NCBI GenBank assembly: GCA_966128725.1
Contig: CBHYLN010000025.1
Coordinates: 1 to 46,288, forward strand
Source of the DNA: JAFDZV01 sp966128725
Lineage (GTDB): Bacteria > Bacteroidota > Ignavibacteria > OLB7
DNA length: 46,288 bases
Reading direction: 5' to 3'
Each line of letters starts with the position of its first letter. The first letter of the stretch is position 1. A model generated the notes under the pieces. That model had not been told where the DNA came from and made no database searches. It worked only from the letters and a program-made list of their open reading frames with translations. Below, piece by piece: positions 24,468 to 33,277 of this stretch. The translations under genes were made by a program, and so were the position numbers.

Positions 24468-26882
24468 ATGACACGTTCAACGATCGCGCGCCTTGCCTGT
24501 GTTCCTCTTCTTCTGCTGTGTGCCCAGCGCCTTGCAGCGCAGGCGCTGTACAGCAGTGTTGCCGAAGGTCGTTCGGCACGCTCGCATGCGTTCGACGTTC
24601 TTCACATCGCGGCCAAGGTTCGGTTCCACGAGCCGGAGCGTGCTGTTATCGGCATCGTCACGCACACGATGCGTTCGCTGGATCCGGCGTTGCGGACGAT
24701 CCGCCTTGACGCCGGCGCGAACATGACGCTGGAGCGTGTAGCCGTTAACGATGGGCCGGCCGTGTATCGCCACTACGGCGACACGCTCGATATCGATCTG
24801 GGCGCCCCCATAGCCTACAACGACACGTTCACCGTCACGATCAACTACCGCGTTGTTCCGAAAAGTGGCCTGTACTTCGTGGCGCCCGATTCAACCGCGC
24901 CAACAAAGCGGCGCCAGATCTGGACGCAGGGCGAGGATGAGGACACACGGTACTGGCTGCCGTGTTACGACTATCCGAACGATCGCGCGACCTCCGAGCT
25001 CTGGATCACCGTGCCGGGCGATTGGAAGGCGCTTTCCAACGGTAAGCTGCTGGAGACCAGCTTTGGCAGCGACGGCGCCCAGACCTGGCACTACCTGCAG
25101 GATAAGCCACACGCCAGCTACCTGATCATGCTGGCCGCGGGCGACTATCTGGTGACGCGCGACACCGTGGACAACGTGCCGCTGGAATACTGGACGTACC
25201 CGGAAATGCCCGACCGTGTGCAACCCACGTTCGGGCGCACACCCGATGTTATCCGCTACTTCGCGCGCCAGCTTGGTGTGCGGTACCCGTGGAGCAAGTA
25301 CGCGCAGATCTTCATTGCCGATTTCATGTACGGCGGCATGGAGAATACCTCCGCCACAACGCTGAACGATTATGCGCTGGTTGATGAGCGCGGCCTGTTG
25401 GATTACAACACCGACGGGCTGGTTGCGCACGAGGCGGCGCATCAGTGGTTTGGTGACCTGGTGACCAACCGAAGCTGGGGGCATCTGTGGCTGCACGAAA
25501 GTTATGCCACCTTCCTGGCCGCCCGGTATCGTGGATATCGGTATGGCGAGGATGTGCTTGCCAAGGAAATGCTGGACAACGGCCGCTCGGGTCTGAAATC
25601 CGACGACGACAACGGCCGCGATCCGATTGCGCTGGGCAAGGGATTCACGAACAATATCTATGATCGTGGCTCGCGCGTGCTTTACATGCTGAGCCGGATT
25701 GTTGGTGAGGAGAATTTCTGGCGAGCCAGCCGACTGTTCCTTGAGCGCCACGCGCTTGGGCTTGTTGAGACAAACGATCTGAAACTCGCATTCGAGGACG
25801 CCACCGGCCGCAATCTGGACTGGTTCTTCAGTGAGTGGATATACCGTGCAGGGGCGCCGGCCTATCGGGTGGAGAAGACGTTCGAGCGCGACACGCTCCG
25901 GCTGCGGGTACGGCAGACACAGGCCCAGGATTCCCTTACCGGCCTGTTCCGCATGCCGGTGCCGCTGGAGTTCCACATGCGCGATCGTGTGATCGACACA
26001 ACGGTGTGGATTGGCGAGGCCGACCAAACGTTCACTTTTGCGCTGGGCCAGCAGCCACGGTTTGTGGTTTTCGACGCCGGCGATGCCATCCTGAAGCGGG
26101 TGGATTTCCCGCGAAGCGATGACGAGCTTGCCGCGCAGCTTGCCGCGCCGCGCATGGTGGATCGTCTGCTGGCGGTGGAAGCGCTGGGCGCGCATCCGGA
26201 TGACGCCGCCGCCGAGGTGCGCGCGCGTGCCTCCGCGATCGCCGACGCATTCGCGCGCGAGGGGTCGCCGTTTGTGCGCGAAGTGATTGTGGAGAAGATC
26301 GCCGGCATGACGCCGGCGGTGGCCGCGCCGGTGATCGAGCGTGCGTTGCGCGATACCTCGGCCGATGTGCGCAAGTCCGCCGCCGACCGCGCCTATGTGA
26401 TTGCCGATCGCAAGCGTCGGGCATCGCTGTTGCGCCCGTTGCTTGAGGATCGCAGCTACAATGTGATGAGCTCGGCGCTGGGCATGCTTGCCACAACCGA
26501 TACTGCCGGCCTGGGCGATGCGCTGGCACGGATCAAGGGTACGCGCTCGCGGCGCGATCGGCTTGCCACGGCTTGGCTGAATGCCGTGGTGGCGGGCCGA
26601 TTCATCACGCTGGCCAATGATGTTGCCGACTATGCGTCCACCATGTACCGCGAGGAGACGCGCTCGCTGGCCTACCAGGCGCTCGCCAAGCTGAAGCAGA
26701 TGTCACCGGCGATCAGGGGTGCGCTTCTTCACGGTTTGATGGGGCCGGAGTCGGCCGTGCGAACATCCGCCGCCGCCGCGGTTCGTGCGTTGATGGATCC
26801 CGAGCTGCGCGCGGCAATCGAAAAAGCCCGCGACGCCGCCACCGGTGAGCAGCGGGAGTTCCTGGCAAGGATGTTGGAGTAA
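24468..26882 (+). CDS. Secreted M1-family aminopeptidase with C-terminal HEAT-like repeats
   Basis: The 804-residue zinc aminopeptidase starts with a signal peptide (LACVPLLLLCAQRLAAQA), so it acts outside the cytoplasm. The N-terminal beta domain is followed by the substrate-binding GGMEN (289-293) and the zinc site HEAAHQWFGD (His321, Glu322, His325) with the third ligand in LHESYATF. After about residue 550 the sequence becomes helical repeats (such as VREVIVEKIAGMTPAVAAPV, VRKSAADRAYVIADR) resembling HEAT repeats, in place of the usual short M1 C terminus. It has no T9SS tail, unlike the second M1 protein in this window (29136-31205). It probably trims peptides for nutrition, with the repeats possibly binding partners. 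Confidence 0.93.
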   Translation: MTRSTIARLACVPLLLLCAQRLAAQALYSSVAEGRSARSHAFDVLHIAAKVRFHEPERAVIGIVTHTMRSLDPALRTIRLDAGANMTLERVAVNDGPAVYRHYGDTLDIDLGAPIAYNDTFTVTINYRVVPKSGLYFVAPDSTAPTKRRQIWTQGEDEDTRYWLPCYDYPNDRATSELWITVPGDWKALSNGKLLETSFGSDGAQTWHYLQDKPHASYLIMLAAGDYLVTRDTVDNVPLEYWTYPEMPDRVQPTFGRTPDVIRYFARQLGVRYPWSKYAQIFIADFMYGGMENTSATTLNDYALVDERGLLDYNTDGLVAHEAAHQWFGDLVTNRSWGHLWLHESYATFLAARYRGYRYGEDVLAKEMLDNGRSGLKSDDDNGRDPIALGKGFTNNIYDRGSRVLYMLSRIVGEENFWRASRLFLERHALGLVETNDLKLAFEDATGRNLDWFFSEWIYRAGAPAYRVEKTFERDTLRLRVRQTQAQDSLTGLFRMPVPLEFHMRDRVIDTTVWIGEADQTFTFALGQQPRFVVFDAGDAILKRVDFPRSDDELAAQLAAPRMVDRLLAVEALGAHPDDAAAEVRARASAIADAFAREGSPFVREVIVEKIAGMTPAVAAPVIERALRDTSADVRKSAADRAYVIADRKRRASLLRPLLEDRSYNVMSSALGMLATTDTAGLGDALARIKGTRSRRDRLATAWLNAVVAGRFITLANDVADYASTMYREETRSLAYQALAKLKQMSPAIRGALLHGLMGPESAVRTSAAAAVRALMDPELRAAIEKARDAATGEQREFLARMLE

Positions 26883-26908
26883 GTTCCGCGACTGTGCGGG
26901 TTGGAAGC

Positions 26909-26937
26909 CTGTTGAACTACCAACAGGACCCAGGCTG
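26909..26937 (+). other. Leader hairpins with alternative pairings before the carbonic anhydrase-like gene
   Basis: CCTGTTG (26909-26915) can pair with CAACAGG (26922-26928). AGCCTG (26907-26912) can instead pair with CAGGCT (26932-26937). The two stems share bases and exclude each other. They lie between the peptidase stop and the next ATG. Confidence 0.4.
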
Positions 26938-26967
26938 TTAAAAGCTTTCCTCGTTGAACAGCAATCC

Positions 26968-27519
26968 ATGGTTGAGTACACAACACGCGCTGATATTACG
27001 GTGATGCCGTTCGAGGGCGTTCATCCTCGCATACATCCTTCGGTTTTCATTGCCTCGGGGGCACGGATTATCGGAGATGTGGAGATCGGGGAGCTCTCGT
27101 CGATATGGTTCAATGTGGTAATCCGGGGCGATGTGCATTTCATCCGCATCGGGCGCCGTACCAACATTCAGGATCTGGCGATGTGCCACGTGACGCACCG
27201 AAAGCACTCGCTGGTAATCGGCGACGATGTTACCGTGGGGCACAGCGCCGTGTTGCATGGCGCCGAAATCCACGACCGGGTACTGGTTGGCATGGGCGCG
27301 AAGGTGCTGGACCGCGCCGTTGTGGAAAGTGATTCGCTGATAGCGGCCGGTGCCGTGGTGCGCGAGGGGTTCCGTGTTCCAAGCGGTACGTTGGTTGCAG
27401 GCGTTCCGGCGGTTGTGGTGCGCGAACTTTCCGACGCCGAACGAGCCTCGGTGGCGCAGGGGGCGCCCAATTACGAGAGCTACGTGGCGCGATTTCGTGC
27501 CGATGGCTGCGAGTGGTAG
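26968..27519 (+). CDS. Gamma carbonic anhydrase-like hexapeptide-repeat protein (YrdA/PaaY type)
   Basis: The 183-residue product is a left-handed beta-helix protein built from hexapeptide repeats (IIGDVEIGELSSIWFNVVIR). The three zinc-site histidines of the gamma-CA family are all present: one in LAMCHVTHRKHS and two in VTVGHSAVLHGAEI. Members are trimeric metal enzymes or scaffolds; many YrdA-type proteins lack detectable anhydrase activity, so the reaction is uncertain. The frame is open upstream into the peptidase gene, but ATG 26968 starts the conserved region. Confidence 0.9.
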   Translation: MVEYTTRADITVMPFEGVHPRIHPSVFIASGARIIGDVEIGELSSIWFNVVIRGDVHFIRIGRRTNIQDLAMCHVTHRKHSLVIGDDVTVGHSAVLHGAEIHDRVLVGMGAKVLDRAVVESDSLIAAGAVVREGFRVPSGTLVAGVPAVVVRELSDAERASVAQGAPNYESYVARFRADGCEW

Positions 27520-27583
27520 CCAATCCGGTAGTAGTTGCAGAAGCCTCGCGATCCTGTTCCCATATTGAACAAGAGCATTCCGA

Positions 27584-28075
27584 ATGAGCGATATCGCCGA
27601 TACACAGACGCAGGGCTCAGCTATCCCGACTCCGGCATCCTCACCGTTGCGCGAGCGCCTGTTCGCCGACGCCGAACGCATTCAACCGGCCGACATCGAG
27701 GCGCTGGATGAGTCGGTGCCGAAGAAACTGGATTCCTTCAGCTTCAAGGGCCTCGACGAGCGCATCACCTGGTTTCGCACCATGATCGATCGCGTGCGGC
27801 TGCTGTTCGAAATGGTTCGCGACCGCGAGTTCGCGTTGGGCGGTAAAAATGCCGCGCTGATTGCCGCGGGGCTTATCTACTTCGTATTGCCCACCGATCT
27901 GACACCGGATTTCATTCCCGGCATCGGGTATCTCGACGACGCCCTGGTGCTGAATATTCTGTGGAAGACGGTGGTTGCTCAGGTGGAACGATACACGGCG
28001 TTCAAGCAGGCACGGGCGGAGGCCGCCTCGCTTGGGGCCGCGCCAACGCCCGATGATGCCGGCGCGACTTCCTAG
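27584..28075 (+). CDS. YkvA-like DUF1232 membrane protein
   Basis: The 163-residue protein has a charged N-terminal half (about 1-80) and then the DUF1232 core: a hydrophobic helix (AALIAAGLIYFVLPTDL) followed by TPDFIPGIGYLDDALVL. The function of the family is unknown. The N-terminal extension of about 80 residues is longer than in minimal YkvA proteins. The stop codon lies 20 bases from the stop of the convergent deoC, with no good terminator between them. Confidence 0.85.
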   Translation: MSDIADTQTQGSAIPTPASSPLRERLFADAERIQPADIEALDESVPKKLDSFSFKGLDERITWFRTMIDRVRLLFEMVRDREFALGGKNAALIAAGLIYFVLPTDLTPDFIPGIGYLDDALVLNILWKTVVAQVERYTAFKQARAEAASLGAAPTPDDAGATS

Positions 28076-28095
28076 CCGTGCCGGCGCACCGTGTG

Positions 28096-28764
28096 CTACG
28101 GTATTTCGTTGATGATGGCCACGCCCGCGCTGGTGCCTATCCGTTCGGCGCCGGCCTCGATCAACGCAATCGCGGTTGCCAGATCGCGAATGCCACCGGA
28201 TGCCTTCACGTGTACCAACGGCGCCGATGACGCTCGCAGCAGCGCCACATCCTCAACAGTGGCGCTCCCGCCGTTGAAGCCGGTGCAGGTTTTCACGAAG
28301 TCAGCCCCGGCGCTGCCGGCAATCTCGCACGCAGCCTGCTTTTCCTCGTTGCTGAGCAGCGACGTTTCCAGAATCACCTTCAACACACCATTCCACGACC
28401 GCGCAACCTCGGCCACGGCATAGATGTCCTGCTCAACCATGCCATAGTGCCCGGACTTGAACGCCGAAATGTTCATCACCATATCGATCTCACGCGCGCC
28501 CTCGCTCATGGCCTTCTTGGCCTCGAACCTCTTTACGGCTGTATGATGCGCCCCGTTCGGGAAACCCGCCACCGTGCACACCGCCACATGCGAGCCAAGA
28601 TCGCGCAGAACACTGGTTGCCAGCGGAACGAAGTAGGGCATCACGCACACTGTGGCAAAGCCGTAGGTATGGGCTTCGTTGCATAACGCGGCAATGTCGG
28701 TCTCCGTGGTCTGCGGTTTCAAGGCCGAATGGTCGATCAGGCGTGCAAGTTCGTGACGCGTCAT
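28096..28764 (-). CDS. deoC: Deoxyribose-phosphate aldolase
   Basis: DeoC splits 2-deoxyribose 5-phosphate into acetaldehyde and glyceraldehyde 3-phosphate, feeding deoxynucleosides into glycolysis. The 222-residue class I aldolase has the acid-base Asp region (REIDMVMNISAFKSG), the ETSLL and KTCTGF segments, and the Schiff-base lysine in VHVKASGGIRD. ATG 28764 is chosen because it gives the conserved start MTRHELARLIDHSALKP. It supplies a later step of the same pathway as the phosphorylase at 10.2 kb. On the minus strand TATGTTCG, one mismatch from the -7 consensus, lies upstream. Confidence 0.96.
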   Translation of the reverse strand: MTRHELARLIDHSALKPQTTETDIAALCNEAHTYGFATVCVMPYFVPLATSVLRDLGSHVAVCTVAGFPNGAHHTAVKRFEAKKAMSEGAREIDMVMNISAFKSGHYGMVEQDIYAVAEVARSWNGVLKVILETSLLSNEEKQAACEIAGSAGADFVKTCTGFNGGSATVEDVALLRASSAPLVHVKASGGIRDLATAIALIEAGAERIGTSAGVAIINEIP

Positions 28765-29135
28765 GAGGAGTAGGTTGATGTTGTCGAAGTTCCGATTGCC
28801 TGCGGGCCGCCAAACCGGCATCAGGCAAGGCGAACATACGGAAAAGGCCCTGGCCGTGCCGATAGTTTCGCGATCGCGGGCATCTTGGATATGGTGAATC
28901 CGGTGGGCTGCCGTGCCGTTCGCCGTGGCGCATTATGACAATCTCGCGTGACGGCACGGCGTTGGCAAAGGGCGGGTAGGCGCAGCGCGGATCTATCGAG
29001 GAGCCCGTCACAACCTTGGCCTTCTACGCGTTGGACAGCGCTCAACGGATCAGGGCCATTGGGCTGGATTGATTCACGGCATGGTTGTCTCAGCTACAGC
29101 GCTGATCCATGAATTGCGGAACCATCACACCGCGC
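28765..29135. other. 371-base intergenic region between two minus-strand genes
   Basis: No convincing gene is seen here. The region contains a perfect 10-base inverted repeat (28910-28919 with 28951-28960) enclosing a smaller dyad. Its right part follows the end of the T9SS-sorted peptidase and shows no clear terminator. Confidence 0.5.
28910..28960. repeat. Perfect 10-base inverted repeat upstream of deoC
   Basis: GCCGTGCCGT (28910-28919) faces ACGGCACGGC (28951-28960) across a 31-base loop that itself holds CGCC-gt-GGCG. No T run is next to it, so it may be a regulatory or structural element and not a terminator. Confidence 0.6.
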
Positions 29136-31205
29136 CTAACGTGTGATCATTACCGGCGTGTCGTAGCGCAGGCCACGGAACGTGAAGCGAAGGACATAGA
29201 CTCCGGAGTTGAAGCCCGATGCAGGGATCGGGAACTGGCAGTTGTCGGTGCGTCCTACCAGCAAGCGCCGGCCGGCCGAATCGAACATCTCGTAGAGGAT
29301 GCCCGTGCAATCACCCGTGCCCCGTACCTCAACCGAAAACGCCCCGGTGGAGGAAAGAGGGTTGGGCTTTACCAGGAAGTCGACATTGGTTGAGTCGCTT
29401 GCGGCGTTGTCGATTGCGTTGATATCGCGGTTATCCACGCCAGACGTGGATACCGTGGCCCGGAGCAACGCTCGCACCGAAGGCCCCTTGTTTACGGTCA
29501 CCGATGTATAGGTCGGGATCGAATCCAGCGTGAACGTGGCGTTGCGCGCGTTCATCCACACAAGCCGGTACACCGTGTTGTTGGCGGCGTCGCGGAACCC
29601 CAGCTCAACCGGGAGTTCGGTGAAGGTCGGCAGCGAGTCCGCCTGCGTTTGTTGCAGCGTCACGCTGACACTGTTAAGCCCGCCCCCGATGGGCGTTGCC
29701 GACGTCTTGACCTGCAGCACCGGCCATCCCTTGCCATACACCCATTGCTTGAAGAACGTATCCAGCGACCTGCCGGCGCGCGCTTCCAACGTCGCGCGAA
29801 GCTGTTCTGTTGTGGCATTGCCGTAGGCGTACAGCGCCAGGTAATCGCGCAGGCCCAGATAGAACAGCGAATCGCCCACCACGAAGCGCAACATCCCGAC
29901 CACCACCGCGCCCTTTTCGTAGATGGTCTGCGGGTAGTTGGATGACGGCGACGTGCGCGGAAAATCGTACAGGGGAAGGATTCCCTCGCTTCGGGTAACC
30001 GAGCTGATATAGCTGTTGACCTTTGCGTCCTGTGCCTTGATATACCCTGCATAGCCGCCAAGTTCCTCGGCCCAGATAGTCTCGCAGAATGTCGCGAAGC
30101 TCTCGTTCAGCCAGGCGTGGCGGTAATCGATCGGCGACACCAGATCGCCAAACCACTGGTGGGCAAGCTCGTGCGCACCGGTGCTGTTGACGGTATCGCG
30201 CGAGCGGGAAAGGCTTGTGGGGAAGGAGATCATCGTCTGGTGCTCCATCGCGCCCAACGGTGTGTTCACGTATCCAACCTTCTCGAACGGATACGGGCCA
30301 AACCTGCGGGCGAATCCCGCAACCATTGCCGGCAGCAGCTTGAACGTCTCGCGCGTGGCGCCGGTATCCTGTGGGCGTGCGTACACCACCATCAGCGGCT
30401 CCGGAGGGGCAGCATCGCGTATCACCACCGGCTGGTAATTATCCACCGCGAATGTTAGCAGGTACGTGGCGCAGGCGATGTTGTGTTGCCACTCGTATGT
30501 AAGCGTGCTGTCAGGGCCGGGGGTGGTCGCCACCAGCAGGCCGTTCGATGCCACGGCCTTCCCGCTTTTCACGGTGAACCAGCCATGGAACGTAGCCTTG
30601 TCGGCCGGGTGGTCGTAACACGGCAACCAATGTTCGGTAGTAGAGACATAGTTGTTCTGAAACCCCACGCCCAGCGCAAACAAGGTGCCGTTGGTCGACG
30701 TCACACCACCCCAGGTTCCGCCACCATACTCGTCGGTCATCTCACCGCTGTACACGATGCGCACGATGGCGGTATCGCCCTGATGCGCGGATGGTGGCGG
30801 TGTCAGTTCATAGTGATAGGTGGACGATGCCGCCGTGCCCACCGCGTTGGCCACAACCGGCGCTCCGTTGTAGAACACGGAGTCAACCCGGAGGTCGCGC
30901 AAATGGAAGTAGAACGGGCCGGCGGCCGGGTCACCGGTCCAGCGCAGCCGGATCTGGCATACTCCGCTCATCGTCTTGGCCGGAGCCGCGGTAAGATCGA
31001 GCCATGCATCATAGTGCAGCACATCGAATGCCTGCGGCAGATACTCGGTTGGCCCGGCGATCGGGTTCGGCGGCGGCATGTTGGCCTGCCGATGTGGGGC
31101 CGGCCTGCGGTCCCTGACGGTCACGCCCGGTGCCTGCTGCGCCGTGGAAGTCGCGGCGCCTAACAGCGCGGCAACCAATGCGATGATGCTGTGCGTTGTC
31201 TTCAT
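29136..31205 (-). CDS. M1-family aminopeptidase with T9SS C-terminal sorting domain
   Basis: The 689-residue zinc peptidase carries a signal peptide (MKTTHSIIALVAALLGAATS). The zinc site is HELAHQWFGD (His345, Glu346, His349), with the third ligand in WLNESFATF. The substrate motif reads GAMEH where most M1 enzymes have GAMEN. Residues from about 615 form a typical type IX sorting domain: VKPNPLSSTGAFSVEVRG early, then FDSAGRRLL, and SGVYVLRFTF near the end. It is therefore expected to cross the outer membrane by T9SS and be released or anchored on the surface. The N-terminal and C-terminal ends are both complete. Confidence 0.94.
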   Translation of the reverse strand: MKTTHSIIALVAALLGAATSTAQQAPGVTVRDRRPAPHRQANMPPPNPIAGPTEYLPQAFDVLHYDAWLDLTAAPAKTMSGVCQIRLRWTGDPAAGPFYFHLRDLRVDSVFYNGAPVVANAVGTAASSTYHYELTPPPSAHQGDTAIVRIVYSGEMTDEYGGGTWGGVTSTNGTLFALGVGFQNNYVSTTEHWLPCYDHPADKATFHGWFTVKSGKAVASNGLLVATTPGPDSTLTYEWQHNIACATYLLTFAVDNYQPVVIRDAAPPEPLMVVYARPQDTGATRETFKLLPAMVAGFARRFGPYPFEKVGYVNTPLGAMEHQTMISFPTSLSRSRDTVNSTGAHELAHQWFGDLVSPIDYRHAWLNESFATFCETIWAEELGGYAGYIKAQDAKVNSYISSVTRSEGILPLYDFPRTSPSSNYPQTIYEKGAVVVGMLRFVVGDSLFYLGLRDYLALYAYGNATTEQLRATLEARAGRSLDTFFKQWVYGKGWPVLQVKTSATPIGGGLNSVSVTLQQTQADSLPTFTELPVELGFRDAANNTVYRLVWMNARNATFTLDSIPTYTSVTVNKGPSVRALLRATVSTSGVDNRDINAIDNAASDSTNVDFLVKPNPLSSTGAFSVEVRGTGDCTGILYEMFDSAGRRLLVGRTDNCQFPIPASGFNSGVYVLRFTFRGLRYDTPVMITR

Positions 31206-31262
31206 AGCGGGTGGAATATGCGGATTTCCTTGCTGCGATTGTAGCCGCTGCCGCGCGGGCCG

Positions 31263-31862
31263 TTACAATCGAAATCCAACACCCGGCGACAGTGTGAAAT
31301 TGTAGTCGCCCAGACCGCGAACATCAAAGAACCTGATGGCCTGAATCTGCAATACAAGACCGTTGGCAAAAGCGCTTTCCAGCCCTACGTGTACTTCCTT
31401 CCAGGAGCCAAGATACTCGCCGAATTCGAAGGCGAAACCGGTTCCTGCGCCAACAAAGGGCGAGATCCCGCCCGAAAGAATATACACGTGGGCGCGGGCC
31501 GTGGTCTGCGAAATGGTGCTGCCCAGCTCCAGCCCAAGGCGGTTGAACAACACATAATCGGCTTGCACGCCCAGGCCGGACACTTTGTCGAGCGCCGCGA
31601 ATCCAACCTTGAAACCGATTGGACGTTCCGTGCGCGGTTGCCTGGCTGTTTCGGGGGATGGGCTGGCCTCGTGTTTGGCGATTGCCACCACGGTACTATC
31701 GCCCGGCGCAAGGGCGGTAATTGCTCCGCTCTTGGTTGTTGCAGGATTCGAGACCGTGGTTATCGGTAGCGGTGCCGGGGGCTGGCTGCTGGTTTGGGCC
31801 TTTGCCTGCGCGGCAAGGAGGGCGCTCAGAGTTGCAACCAGAATGCATATTCCGTAACGCAT
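31263..31862 (-). CDS. Small outer-membrane-like protein of unknown function
   Basis: The 199-residue product has a signal peptide (MRYGICILVATLSALLAAQAKAQ) and a low-complexity Pro/Ser/Thr stretch (about 24-82). The remaining roughly 115 residues are alternating beta-strands rich in Gly and aromatics (GFKVGFAALDKV, FVGAGTGFAFEFGEYLG, LSPGVGFRL). It ends in a hydrophobic strand with a C-terminal F-R-L, in keeping with a small outer-membrane barrel. I do not recognise a named family. It starts 112 bases after the acetyltransferase gene on the same strand and ends 57 bases before the T9SS peptidase gene. Confidence 0.7.
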   Translation of the reverse strand: MRYGICILVATLSALLAAQAKAQTSSQPPAPLPITTVSNPATTKSGAITALAPGDSTVVAIAKHEASPSPETARQPRTERPIGFKVGFAALDKVSGLGVQADYVLFNRLGLELGSTISQTTARAHVYILSGGISPFVGAGTGFAFEFGEYLGSWKEVHVGLESAFANGLVLQIQAIRFFDVRGLGDYNFTLSPGVGFRL

Positions 31863-31974
31863 GATGCTCCACGGGAATTGATCGGCCCAACCAGACGCCA
31901 TCAAATTCGTTGGCCGGACTCGCGATTCTATGCCAACCGCCTGTATGTGTCAATGGCAATCGCCCGATGTTCGG

Positions 31975-32544
31975 CTATGCGTGTGTTGCCCACTCCGAAC
32001 GCAGGATTGAGTAGAGCCTGGTGGTGCAGTGCGTGCCCTTCATAAATGTCCGTTCGCGTAGTTCGCCCTCGAACGTCATCCCAACCTTTTCCATTACGCG
32101 CGCGGACGCGCCGTTGCGGACATCGCACTGGGCTTCGATCCGATTCAAATTCATATGGCTGAAGCCGAAGGAGATGATGGCGCGCGATGCCTCGGTGGTA
32201 AATCCCTGGTTCCAGTCGCGGCGCCCGATCGAGTATCCGAACTCGGCGCGATGATGCTCCTGATCCCAGATGCAGAACCCGCCGGAACCGATCACACGTC
32301 CGGTTGCACGCTCCTCGAAAGCCCACGGGGCAACCTCGTTATTGCGATAACGATCCAGCATGTCGCTGATGAACAGCGCGGCATCGTTGATGGTGCGATG
32401 CGTTTCCCAGATGACATACCGTGTTACTTCCGGATCGCGACCGTACTGGAAAATCGCCTCGGCATCGTCGGCGCGCAGCGGGCGAAGAAGCAGCCGCTGC
32501 GTATGCAGCGTTGCCAGCTTGGAGAAAAGTTCCGACGTGCTCAT
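31975..32544 (-). CDS. GNAT acetyltransferase (RimJ/RimL type)
   Basis: The 189-residue product has the RimJ-like N terminus (LHTQRLLLRPLRADDAEAIF), the acetyl-CoA region (AEFGYSIGRRDWNQGFTTEA) and the C-terminal NGASARVMEKVGMTFEGELRE. Relatives acetylate the N termini of proteins or small amines using acetyl-CoA; the substrate is unknown. ATG 32544 is chosen over the start at 32592 because the conserved region begins shortly after it. A weaker paralog lies 96 bases upstream on the same strand. Confidence 0.9.
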   Translation of the reverse strand: MSTSELFSKLATLHTQRLLLRPLRADDAEAIFQYGRDPEVTRYVIWETHRTINDAALFISDMLDRYRNNEVAPWAFEERATGRVIGSGGFCIWDQEHHRAEFGYSIGRRDWNQGFTTEASRAIISFGFSHMNLNRIEAQCDVRNGASARVMEKVGMTFEGELRERTFMKGTHCTTRLYSILRSEWATHA

Positions 32545-32640
32545 TGCCGACGTAGGATTGCTTAATAATTGTTCCGTGTTGCTGGCCGGCACGCTGGCAG
32601 TGTGGGTGTGTGTGTGGACGCCACGGTTTGCCGGCTGCGT

Positions 32641-33222
32641 TCAGAGCGGACGGATGGCCGCCATCATCACGATATCGGTTGCGCTGCCGTTGACCACCGC
32701 GTATTGCCGCAGCATGGCCTCGAAATGTATGCCGGCACGTTCGGCCGCGGTTATGATATCCGTCCTGTTGGGCATACAGAGCATTTCCACGCGGTGCAGA
32801 TCCAGCTCCCGAAAGCCGAAGGCGGTTGCCGCGGCAATCGCCTCGGACAACGATGCCTCGTCAACGCCCACGCCGTCCGCCTCATCGATTGGTGCAACCA
32901 GGAGCTCGGCGCAGGAGTGGGGTAACCGCCAATTGACGAAGCGCACGTATGCAAGCCTTCGGCCGGACTGCCGTTCGCTTACACGCCAGGGTGGCAGGTC
33001 GTGCAGTTGGGATCGTTGCAGCATCGCAGCCAGTGTTGTGCTCTGGTCCGCGTTGCCGGCATCCAACGGACGCATCAGCCGGCCCAGGCGGCGTAGCAGT
33101 GCGGGAAGCAACTGCCGGCGAGCCGGACGAAACAGCAGATGTTCCGTTCGCAGTGTGGGGAGGAGGTCAAGGATATTGGTGTTCGCGGCCACGGTGGATG
33201 CGCTGGATCTGGTATGCCTCAT
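32641..33222 (-). CDS. Divergent GNAT-like protein
   Basis: The 193-residue product keeps the outline of a RimJ-type acetyltransferase: LRTEHLLFRPARRQLLPALL at the start, then FGFRELDLHRVEMLCMPN and AAERAGIHFEAMLRQYAV near the end. The acetyl-CoA loop (Q/RxxGxG/A) is missing or unrecognisable: the region reads LVAPIDEADGVGVDEASL. It may be a non-catalytic or re-specialised relative of its neighbour. The start is uncertain (33222 or 33267). Confidence 0.65.
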   Translation of the reverse strand: MRHTRSSASTVAANTNILDLLPTLRTEHLLFRPARRQLLPALLRRLGRLMRPLDAGNADQSTTLAAMLQRSQLHDLPPWRVSERQSGRRLAYVRFVNWRLPHSCAELLVAPIDEADGVGVDEASLSEAIAAATAFGFRELDLHRVEMLCMPNRTDIITAAERAGIHFEAMLRQYAVVNGSATDIVMMAAIRPL

Positions 33223-33277
33223 GCCGACCAACGGACCGTGCGGGGCCTGGCGTTCCTGGCCCCGCACGCATCAGCGC

